Assembly: GCA_035550315.1 (NCBI GenBank)
Contig: DASZPL010000170.1
Coordinates: 1 to 36,438 of the forward strand
Reading direction: 5' to 3'
DNA length: 36,438 nt
DNA from: DASZPL01 sp035550315
GTDB taxonomy: Bacteria; Actinomycetota; Actinomycetes; JAFAQI01
Under the pieces are notes generated by a model. That model had not been told where the DNA came from and did not search any database. It saw nothing but the letters and a program-made list of their open reading frames with translations. The position numbers and the translations under genes are program-made. Positions 30,931 through 36,438 of this stretch are shown in pieces. Each line of letters opens with the position of its first letter. Position 1 is the first letter of the stretch.

Positions 30931-32667
30931 ATGCCGACCCGGATGTCGCAGCTGCTGCTGCGGACGCTGCGCGAGGACCCGGCCGAGGCAGAGCTGGCGA
31001 GCCATCGGCTGTTGCTGCGGGCGGGCTACGTCCGCCGGGTCTCGCCCGGCATCTACTCCTGGCTGCCGCTCGGCAAGCGGGTGCTCGACAACGTCGCCGC
31101 CGTCGTCCGCGAGGAGATGGATGCGATCGGCGCACAGGAGGTGCTGTTCCCGGCGCTCGTCCCGCGCGAGGTGTTCCAGGCCAGCGGGCGCGACGCCGAC
31201 TACGGCGACGGCATCTTCCGGTTGCAGGACCGCAAGCAGATCGACTACCTGCTCGCGCCGACCCACGAGGAGCTCTTCACGCTGCTGGTGAAGAGCGAGT
31301 TCTCGTCCTACCGCGACTTTCCGGTCTCGCTCTACCAGATTCAGACGAAGTACCGCGACGAGGCGCGGCCGCGCGCCGGCATCATCCGCGGCCGCGAGTT
31401 CGTGATGAAGGACTCCTACTCCTTCGACCTCGACGACGCCGGCCTGCAAGCGTCGTACGACGCGCACCGCGCCGCCTATCAGCGGATCTTCGACCGGCTC
31501 GGCCTGGACTACCGGATCGCGTTCGCCGTCTCCGGCGCGATGGGCGGCTCGGCCAGCGAGGAGTTCCTGGCGCCGGCGCCGGACGGCGAAGACAGCTTCG
31601 TGCAGTGCGAGAACTGCGACTACACCGCGAACACCGAGGCCGTGGAGATCGCGGCGCCCGAGCCGCAGGACGCCAGCGCGCACAAGCCGAGCGAGGTGCT
31701 CGACACGCCGGACACGCCGACGATCGAGTCGCTCGTGCGACTGCTCAACCAGCTGAACCTGGGTCGCGAGTTCACGGCTGCGGACACGCTGAAGAACGTC
31801 GTCCTGATGACCCGGGCGCCCGGCAACCCGACCTGGGAGCCGCTCGTCATCGGCGTGCCGGGGGACCGCGAGGTCGATCTGAAGCGGGTCGCCGGCCAGC
31901 TCGAGCCGGTCGAGGTGCGGCCGGCGGAAGAGGCCGACTTCGCGGCGGTGCCGGCGCTGGTGCGCGGCTACATCGGCCCGCAGATCCTCGCCGACGCCGG
32001 CATCCGCTACCTGGTCGACCCGCTGGTCGTCCCGGGCAGCGCCTGGGTCACCGGCGCGAACGCGAAGGACCAGCACGCCGCCTCCGTCGTGCGGGGTCGC
32101 GACTTCGAGCCGGCCGGCGAACTCGGCGCGGTCGAGATCCGCGACGGCGACCGCTGCGCCCGCTGCGGCGGCATCCTGTCGATCGCGCGCGGCATCGAGA
32201 TCGGCCACGTCTTCCAGCTCGGCCGCAAGTACGCCGACGTGTTCGGGCTCGACGCGACCGGCGCCGACGGCGAGCCGATCCGGATCACCATGGGCTCCTA
32301 CGGACTCGGCGTCTCGCGCGTGGTCGCGGCCGTCGTGGAGCAGACGTTCGACGACGCAGGGCTGTGCTGGCCGGCGTCGATCGCGCCGTTCGACGTCCAC
32401 CTCGTCCCGGTCGGGCGTGGCGACGAACAGCTGAAAGCCGCGACCAGCCTCGCCGAGGAATTCGAGGCGGCGGGCCGGCGGGTGTTGCTCGACGACCGGG
32501 ACGCCTCGGCGGGGGAGAAGTTCGCCGACGCGGATCTGGTCGGCGTCCCGACGATCGTCGTTGTCGGCAAGGGGCTGGCCGAGGGCAACGTCGAGGTGAA
32601 GGACCGCAAGACCGGCGATCGGCGCACCGTCGCACTCACCGCCGTCGTCGCCGACCTCACGGCGTAG
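30931..32667 (+). CDS. proS: Prolyl-tRNA synthetase, bacterial type
   Basis: 578 residues. Class II synthetase charging tRNA-Pro. Motif 1 in VRREEMDAIGAQEVLFP-type sequence (about 58-74), motif 2 QTKYRDEARPRAGIIRGREFVMKDSYSF, motif 3 GSYGLGVSRVVAAVVEQ. Between motifs 2 and 3 lies the large editing insertion (INS, about 230-390) of the bacterial type that clears mis-charged alanine. A small CRCGG-like Cys pair (CARCGG, near 409-414) and a Cys pair in QCENCDYTAN at about 228-231 are seen. The C-terminal anticodon-binding domain runs from about 485. In many actinobacteria the gene follows ispG-GNAT directly; here 6 kb of transporter lie between. Confidence 0.97.
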   Translation: MPTRMSQLLLRTLREDPAEAELASHRLLLRAGYVRRVSPGIYSWLPLGKRVLDNVAAVVREEMDAIGAQEVLFPALVPREVFQASGRDADYGDGIFRLQDRKQIDYLLAPTHEELFTLLVKSEFSSYRDFPVSLYQIQTKYRDEARPRAGIIRGREFVMKDSYSFDLDDAGLQASYDAHRAAYQRIFDRLGLDYRIAFAVSGAMGGSASEEFLAPAPDGEDSFVQCENCDYTANTEAVEIAAPEPQDASAHKPSEVLDTPDTPTIESLVRLLNQLNLGREFTAADTLKNVVLMTRAPGNPTWEPLVIGVPGDREVDLKRVAGQLEPVEVRPAEEADFAAVPALVRGYIGPQILADAGIRYLVDPLVVPGSAWVTGANAKDQHAASVVRGRDFEPAGELGAVEIRDGDRCARCGGILSIARGIEIGHVFQLGRKYADVFGLDATGADGEPIRITMGSYGLGVSRVVAAVVEQTFDDAGLCWPASIAPFDVHLVPVGRGDEQLKAATSLAEEFEAAGRRVLLDDRDASAGEKFADADLVGVPTIVVVGKGLAEGNVEVKDRKTGDRRTVALTAVVADLTA

Positions 32668-32674
32668 CGCCAGC

Positions 32675-33376
32675 GTGCCCGTCGACGCCGTCGTCTTCGA
32701 CTGGGGCGGCACACTCACCCCGTTTCACGCCGTCGACCTGCTCGACGCCTGGCGAGCCGCCGCGGAGGTGCTCGCCCCGGATCGCGCCGACGAGGTTGCG
32801 GAGGTGCTGTTGGCGGTCGAGCGGTCGTCCTGGCGGCGGGTCGAGTCGACCATGGAGAGCGCCACCACCGGCGCGATCCTCCGCGAGGCGAGCGCAGCCG
32901 TCGGCCTGCCGGTCGACGAGGTGCTCCACGAGCGGGCACTCGCGCGGTACCTCGATGACTGGGCGCCCACGACCGTCGCCCGGCCCGAGGCGGTCGACGT
33001 GCTGCAGCGACTCCGGCGACAGCGGCTGCGCACCGGCCTGTTGTCAAACACGCACTGGCCGGCCGACCGGCACGAAGAGTTCCTGCGCCGCGACGGCCTG
33101 CTCGACCTGATCGACACGCGCATCTACACCAGCGAGCTCGAGGTCGTGAAACCACATCCGACGACGTTCACCGCCGTCCTCGACCGCCTCGGGACGGAGC
33201 CGCGGAGTGCGGTCTTCGTCGGGGATCGACGCTTCGACGACATCTGGGGCGCGCAGCAGGTTGGCATGCGCACGGTGTGGCTTCGCAACGAGATGACGCC
33301 GCCTGCCGAGGTCGAGCCGGACGCCGTCATCGACGAGCTCGCCGAGCTCCCCGACGTCGTCGCTCGCTGGCTCTGA
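32675..33376 (+). CDS. HAD-superfamily hydrolase
   Basis: 233 residues. HAD phosphatase-like fold: motif I FDWGGTLT (nucleophile Asp9), a helical cap (about 17-88), motif II LLSNTHW, motif III Lys in VVKPHPTTF, motif IV VFVGDRRFDDIWGAQQVGM. The second acid of motif I (D-x-D) is Gly11, so the usual general acid is missing; other HAD proteins with DWGGT or DWAGT exist, and mechanism and substrate are open. GTG start is 7 bases after the proS stop with no clear ribosome-binding site. Convergent with the ferritin-like genes across 10 bases. Confidence 0.88.
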   Translation: MPVDAVVFDWGGTLTPFHAVDLLDAWRAAAEVLAPDRADEVAEVLLAVERSSWRRVESTMESATTGAILREASAAVGLPVDEVLHERALARYLDDWAPTTVARPEAVDVLQRLRRQRLRTGLLSNTHWPADRHEEFLRRDGLLDLIDTRIYTSELEVVKPHPTTFTAVLDRLGTEPRSAVFVGDRRFDDIWGAQQVGMRTVWLRNEMTPPAEVEPDAVIDELAELPDVVARWL

Positions 33377-33386
33377 CGCCGGCAGG

Positions 33387-33809
33387 TCAGGTGGGTTGAC
33401 CGGGCAGGGCCGGCACGGAGCCGCCCCACTCGGTGATCCTCGCGGCGGCCTCACGGAGCCAGTCGATCGCCAGGGTCCGGTCGCGGTCGCGCGACGAGCC
33501 GGTGCTGGCCGCGATGAGGTCCCAGGCAGCGCCCGCGCCGCCTTCTTCGAGCTGTACGGCGAGCCGTTTCGCGCTCACCGCGTCGGTCACCGGGAACGGC
33601 AGGCCGTACGCCGCCAGCGGCGCCAGCGGGGTCGCGCCGGTCTTGCGGATCTCGGCGTCGAGCAGGTCGCGCCGCTGCTCGTTGACCCGCAATGCCGTCA
33701 AGGCGCGCTTGCGGCCGGTGCCTCTCAAATGCGCGCCGACGACGCCGTACCCGTAGACGATCGCGTGCTCGGCCGCCAGCGCCTGCTGCAGCGCCTGGGA
33801 TCGGTTCAT
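33387..33809 (-). CDS. Ferritin-like DUF4439 protein
   Basis: 140 residues, helical throughout. LQQALAAEHAIVYGYGVVGAHL at about 8-29, RVNEQRRDLLDAEI at about 41-54 and VQLEEGGAGAAWDLIAAS at about 85-102 resemble the E-x6-Y and E-x2-R pattern of ferritin-like four-helix bundles. Whether a di-iron site is complete cannot be told: few His residues occur (AEH and AHL). No signal peptide. It overlaps the upstream lipoprotein gene by 4 bases (ATGA on the minus strand). Such a protein often sits between proS and rimP in actinobacteria. Function unknown. Confidence 0.82.
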   Translation of the reverse strand: MNRSQALQQALAAEHAIVYGYGVVGAHLRGTGRKRALTALRVNEQRRDLLDAEIRKTGATPLAPLAAYGLPFPVTDAVSAKRLAVQLEEGGAGAAWDLIAASTGSSRDRDRTLAIDWLREAAARITEWGGSVPALPGQPT

Positions 33810-34252
33810 CCGGCGCTCGCCTGGTGGGACGCGGCGATGCTCGCAAGCAGTGCCGCGGTCGTGCCGCGATGGGCGGCCAGCGCCTCGGTCCGCAGCGCAT
33901 CGGCGCTCTGCCGCAGCGCGGCGGGCAGGTCGCGGTCGATGCCGTGGGCCGTTCGCGTACTGGCGGCCAGCCGCCGCAACGCGGTGACGTGCACGGCGTG
34001 CAACGCCCGGGCCACCCGCAGCGGTGGTTGGTCGCGGACGCTCGCGCGCTGGATGGCCGCGTCGTAGGAGGCCAGCAGCGCCAGCTCGCCGTCCAGCGCC
34101 CGAGCGAGCGCGGTTGCGTCCGGATCGGGTGCGGTGCTGGGGAGCGGGCGCGGCGGGTGATGGCTGCTGCAGCCGGCGGCGACGAGGCCGCCGACCATGA
34201 GCACCGCGCGCCGGGTGACCCGTGCCGGCGAACGCGGCGGTGCGACCTCCAC
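33806..34252 (-). CDS. Ferritin-like lipoprotein
   Basis: 148 residues from the GTG at 34252. The N-terminus has twin arginines and a lipobox: VTRRAVLMVGGLVAAGC with acylated Cys28 (lipobox LVAAGC... positions 23-28), so it may be exported by Tat and anchored to the membrane. The mature part is helical (ALARALDGELALLASYDAAIQRAS, LRVARALHAVHVTALRRLA) and similar in character to the next gene, a four-helix bundle. The frame runs open into rimP antisense, so GTG is chosen for the signal peptide. The two minus-strand genes are coupled. Starts 72 bases from the divergent rimP; no ribosome-binding site is seen. Confidence 0.8.
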   Translation of the reverse strand: MEVAPPRSPARVTRRAVLMVGGLVAAGCSSHHPPRPLPSTAPDPDATALARALDGELALLASYDAAIQRASVRDQPPLRVARALHAVHVTALRRLAASTRTAHGIDRDLPAALRQSADALRTEALAAHRGTTAALLASIAASHQASAG

Positions 34253-34254
34253 CG

Positions 34255-34289
34255 CGCCGAGTGTGTCAAGCGTCCAAGATCGGTGCCAA
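34255..34289 (-). promoter_or_regulatory. Candidate promoter of the ferritin-like pair
   Basis: On the minus strand TTGGCA (34284-34289), 18 bases, CACACT (34260-34265), then 7 bases to the GTG at 34252. The -35 matches 5 of 6, the -10 only 3 of 6. A transcript starting at the GTG would be leaderless, which fits the missing Shine-Dalgarno. Confidence 0.3.
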
Positions 34290-34311
34290 GCCGGATTCGT
34301 GAGCGGTCGAT

Positions 34312-34317
34312 TACTCT
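34312..34317 (+). promoter_or_regulatory. Predicted -10 for a leaderless rimP-nusA transcript
   Basis: TACTCT fits TANNNT and lies 7 bases before the rimP ATG (34325). No purine-rich ribosome-binding site precedes that ATG. The -35 is not clear. This is the only gap upstream of rimP, so a promoter is expected here. Confidence 0.45.
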
Positions 34318-34324
34318 GCCGCTC

Positions 34325-34786
34325 ATGGCCCCACCTGCCGTCTCGAATGCGGCGATCCGCGACGCGGTGGAGCCGGTCGCAAGTGGGGCCGGCTACGACC
34401 TGGAGGACGTCGTGGTGACATCGGCCGGCCGGCGGAGCATGGTGCGGGTCGTCGTCGACCGCGACGGCGGGGTCGATCTCGACGCGGTCGCCGAGCTGTC
34501 GCGCGAGGTGTCGCGCGCGCTCGACGACACCGACGTGCTCGGCGAGCAGCCCTACGTGCTCGAGGTCACCTCGCCCGGCGTGAACCGGCCGCTCACGCTG
34601 CCGCGTCACTGGCGGCGCAACGTCGGGCGGCTGGTCGAGGCCGGCTCGCACACCGGGCGGATCGTCGCCGCCGACGACGACGGGGTGACCCTCGACGTCG
34701 ACGGGCAGCAACGTCGGTTCGCATACGACGAGCTCGGCGACGGCCGGATCCAGATCGAGTTCACCCGGCGTGACGGCACCCCATGA
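34325..34786 (+). CDS. rimP: Ribosome maturation factor RimP
   Basis: 153 residues. RimP helps 30S assembly (uS12 incorporation). The N-terminal alpha-beta domain (AIRDAVEPVASGAGYDLEDVVVTSAGRRSMVRVVVDRDGGVDLDAVAELSREVSRALDD) is followed by YVLEVTSPGVNRPLTLPRHWRRNVGRLV, the family signature, and an SH3-like barrel (GRIVAADDDGVTLDVDGQQRRFAYDEL). The ATG at 34325 was chosen on family length; the frame is open upstream as a shadow of the minus-strand genes. TGA overlaps the nusA ATG (ATGA). Confidence 0.95.
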   Translation: MAPPAVSNAAIRDAVEPVASGAGYDLEDVVVTSAGRRSMVRVVVDRDGGVDLDAVAELSREVSRALDDTDVLGEQPYVLEVTSPGVNRPLTLPRHWRRNVGRLVEAGSHTGRIVAADDDGVTLDVDGQQRRFAYDELGDGRIQIEFTRRDGTP

Positions 34787-35772
34787 ACATCGACATCGCG
34801 GCGCTGCGCGGCCTGGTTCGCGAGCGCGACCTCTCCCTCGACACCGTGATCGAGGCGATCGAGTCCGCGCTGCTGGCGGCGTACCAGCACACCGAGGGCG
34901 CGAAGCCGCACGCCCGGGTGCAGCTCGACCGCAAGACCGGCGAGTGCACGGTCTGGGCGCAGGAGATCGACGAGAACGGCGAGGTCGTCAGCGAGTCCGA
35001 GGAGACGCCGCACGACTTCGGCCGGATCGCCGCGATGACCGCCAAGCAGGTCATCATGGCGCGGCTGCGCGACCACACCCAGGAGACGACCTACGGCGAG
35101 TACGTCGGCCGTGAGGGCGACCTGGTCAGCGGGATCATCCAGCAGCACGCCGGGGTCCGGCCGGACGGCCCGGTCTTCGTCAACCTCGGCGACGTCGAGG
35201 GCGTGCTGCCACCCGCCGAGCAGGTCCCGGGCGAGCCGTACGCCCACGGCGAGCGGCTGCGGTGCCTGGTCGTCGGCGTCCACAAGGGCATCCGGGGCAC
35301 CCAGGTGACGCTGTCGCGCACGCACCCGAACCTGGTGCGCAAGCTGTTCGCGATGGAGGTGCCCGAGGTCGCGGACGGCACCGTCGAGCTCGCCGCGGTC
35401 GCGCGCGAGGCCGGCCACCGCACCAAGGTCGCGGTGCGCTCCAACTCCCCGGAGGTGCGGGCTCGCGGCGCCTGCATCGGCCCGATGGGCTCGCGCGTGC
35501 GGGCCGTCGTGGCCGAGTTGCACGGCGAGAAGATCGACATCGTCGACTGGGACCCCGACCCGGCGACGTTCGTCGGCAACGCCCTGTCACCGGCCCAGGT
35601 GACCAGCGTGACCGTGGTCGACCCGGTCGCCCGGCTGGCGCGCGTCGTCGTACCGGACTTCCAGTTGTCGCTCGCGATCGGTAAAGAGGGACAAAACGCC
35701 CGGCTCGCCAACCGGCTCACCGGATGGCGGATCGACATCCGTCCCGATCGGGAAGCGGCCGATCAGCGCTAG
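34783..35772 (+). CDS. nusA: Transcription termination/antitermination factor NusA
   Basis: 329 residues, the short actinobacterial form without the C-terminal acidic repeats of E. coli NusA. Binds RNA polymerase and RNA, modulating pausing, termination and rRNA antitermination. N-terminal domain 1-105 (IAALRGLVRERDLSLDTVIEAIESALLAAYQ), S1 domain about 108-180 (EGDLVSGIIQQHAGVRPDGPVFVNLGDVEGVLPPAEQVPGE), KH1 (RTKVAVRSNSPEVRARGACIGPMGSRVRAVVAEL) and KH2 (FQLSLAIGKEGQNARLANRLTGWRIDI). The TAG stop is part of a probable -10 for ylxR. Confidence 0.97.
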   Translation: MNIDIAALRGLVRERDLSLDTVIEAIESALLAAYQHTEGAKPHARVQLDRKTGECTVWAQEIDENGEVVSESEETPHDFGRIAAMTAKQVIMARLRDHTQETTYGEYVGREGDLVSGIIQQHAGVRPDGPVFVNLGDVEGVLPPAEQVPGEPYAHGERLRCLVVGVHKGIRGTQVTLSRTHPNLVRKLFAMEVPEVADGTVELAAVAREAGHRTKVAVRSNSPEVRARGACIGPMGSRVRAVVAELHGEKIDIVDWDPDPATFVGNALSPAQVTSVTVVDPVARLARVVVPDFQLSLAIGKEGQNARLANRLTGWRIDIRPDREAADQR

Positions 35773-35775
35773 ACT
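35770..35775 (+). promoter_or_regulatory. Possible -10 for a leaderless ylxR transcript
   Basis: TAGACT, beginning with the nusA TAG stop, fits TANNNT and lies 5 bases before the ylxR GTG. The same hexamer appears as the predicted rpsB -10. No Shine-Dalgarno precedes ylxR. Confidence 0.35.
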
Positions 35776-35780
35776 GCAAC

Positions 35781-36068
35781 GTGACGAGGCGCGCGGAGCC
35801 GGTTCGCACCTGCGTGGGATGCCGGACCCGGGCCGCCAAGTCAGACCTGTTGCGCGTCGTTGCGGTCGGGAGTGCACTCGTTCCCGACCCGCGCGGCACG
35901 ATGCCGGGCCGGGGTGCGCACCTGCATCTCGATCGGCAGTGCCTCGCGCTGGCGGAGCGCCGCCGGGTGTTCCCACGGGCCCTTCGGCTCGAGGGGCCGC
36001 TCGATCCGGCCGCCGTCCAGGAGTACGTCGCACGACACGACCGATCCGAGCAGAGCGGAACCACATGA
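35781..36068 (+). CDS. ylxR: YlxR/DUF448 RNA-binding family protein
   Basis: 95 residues. YlxR-family proteins lie between nusA and infB in most bacteria and are small, basic, RNA-binding or nucleoid-linked. The motif PVRTCVGCRTRAAKSDLLRVV has Cys11-x2-Cys14, and GTMPGRGAHLHLDRQCLALAERRRVFPRAL follows the family pattern. The GTG at 35781 was preferred; the frame is open to 35724 inside nusA, but that part is not conserved. A nucleoid or RNase P role has been reported for homologues; nothing here decides it. Confidence 0.9.
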   Translation: MTRRAEPVRTCVGCRTRAAKSDLLRVVAVGSALVPDPRGTMPGRGAHLHLDRQCLALAERRRVFPRALRLEGPLDPAAVQEYVARHDRSEQSGTT

Positions 36069-36157
36069 TGAGCGCTCGATGAGTCCGACCAGATGAGCAC
36101 CGCCGTGCACTGACCCAAGGCTTGCGGTAACGACCGTGGGCCGCCGAAGGAGAATTA

Positions 36158-36438
36158 GTGGCCAAGGCCCGCGTGTCCGCGCTCGCCAAGGAGTACGGAC
36201 TCACGTCCAAGCAACTCATTGAGTGGCTGAACAACAACGGCGAATACGTCAAGTCGCCGTCATCCACGGTCGAAGCGCCGGTCGTCGCGAAGGTCGACGC
36301 CGCCTTCCCGAAGGCACCGGCCGCCGAGGAAGCCCCGGCGAAGAAGACCGCCGCCAAGAAGACCACGGCCAAGAAGGCCGCCGCCGTCGATGGTGCGGCT
36401 GCCGCCGAGCCCGCGACCGAGGACGCCGCGCCGGAGCG
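36158..36438 (+). CDS. infB: Translation initiation factor IF-2, 3' truncated by window end
   Basis: The first 93 codons of infB; the rest lies beyond the window. IF-2 is the GTPase that brings fMet-tRNA to the 30S. Only the N-terminal IF2N domain (AKARVSALAKEYGLTSKQLIEWLNNNGEYVKSPSSTVEAPVV) and the start of the disordered linker (KKTAAKKTTAKKAAA) are visible, so the GTPase motifs cannot be checked. The GTG start has AAGGAG at 36147-36152 with a 5-base spacer, the best of this operon. The 89 bases before it (36069-36157) hold no gene and no clear promoter. Confidence 0.95.
   Translation, partial: MAKARVSALAKEYGLTSKQLIEWLNNNGEYVKSPSSTVEAPVVAKVDAAFPKAPAAEEAPAKKTAAKKTTAKKAAAVDGAAAAEPATEDAAPE

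Noticed and set aside
29974..32718. Very long open frame on the minus strand opposite the ATPase and proS
   Set aside because: It lies antisense to two well-conserved genes and has the Arg/Ala/Gly/Asp/Val composition of a GC-rich shadow frame; no family is recognisable.
34264..34269. Perfect TTGACA on the minus strand as the -35 of the lipoprotein gene
   Set aside because: It is too close to the GTG at 34252 to leave room for a -10 upstream of the start codon.
1..36438. CRISPR array, tRNA or rRNA genes, insertion sequences, phage att sites
   Set aside because: No regularly spaced direct repeats, transposase motifs or RNA gene sequence were seen; the only recombinase is a complete housekeeping-type XerC.
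1..36438. WhiG-dependent promoters within the window
   Set aside because: No convincing TAAA followed by 15-16 bases and GCCGATAA was found; GCCGATAT near 21641 lacks the upstream element and is inside dxr.

Overview
This is a high-GC (by eye about 70%) bacterial chromosome segment whose gene content and order are those of Actinomycetota. The run rpsP-khpA-rimM-trmD-rplS-lepB-rnhB-DUF2469-yraN-comM-dprA-xerC-whiG, then rpsB-tsf-pyrH-frr-cdsA-rlmN-dxr-rseP-ispG-GNAT, then proS ... rimP-nusA-ylxR-infB is the conserved translation and isoprenoid block known from Streptomyces-like genomes. DUF2469, a WhiG/FliA-type sigma factor, the DUF4081-GNAT protein and frequent ATGA or GTG coupling agree with this. 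I cannot name a genus; a sporulating or flagellated filamentous-type actinobacterium is possible because of WhiG.

Layout. 1-2888: the 3' part of an AidB-like acyl-CoA dehydrogenase, a crotonase-fold protein and a TetR regulator, one tightly packed operon of lipid or acyl-CoA character. 3034-7534: ribosomal protein, ribosome-assembly, tRNA-modification and secretion genes (bS16, KhpA, RimM, TrmD, bL19, signal peptidase I, RNase HII, DUF2469). 7593-12797: a small disordered protein, then YraN, ComM, DprA, XerC and WhiG, which concern DNA uptake, recombination and developmental or motility transcription. 12794-14218 (minus strand): M23 peptidase, Hsp20 and a MerR/HspR-like regulator; the hsp20 promoter carries two palindromes. 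14219-14527 is the only stretch over 300 bases without a gene; it holds the rpsB promoter and a structured leader. 14528-20491: rpsB, tsf, pyrH, frr, cdsA, rlmN and an exported MTA/SAH-nucleosidase-like protein. 20503-24891: MEP-pathway enzymes Dxr and IspG around the site-2 protease RseP, then a GNAT protein. 24984-30921: a peptide ABC importer in four genes, including a permease-ATPase fusion, inserted between the GNAT gene and proS. 30931-36438: ProRS, a HAD hydrolase, two minus-strand ferritin-like proteins (one a lipoprotein), then rimP-nusA-ylxR-infB (infB cut by the window end).

Most of the window is ordinary housekeeping. The parts most worth a second look are the hsp20-merR control region (an HspR/HAIR-like core over the -35 plus a separate palindrome at the transcript start), the exported nucleosidase that keeps all three catalytic acids of MTA/SAH nucleosidase, several genes whose start codons sit 5-7 bases after a TANNNT hexamer (likely leaderless mRNAs, two with the upstream stop codon inside the -10), and the accessory peptide transporter with its fused permease-ATPase. 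No CRISPR array, IS element, tRNA, rRNA or phage gene was seen.
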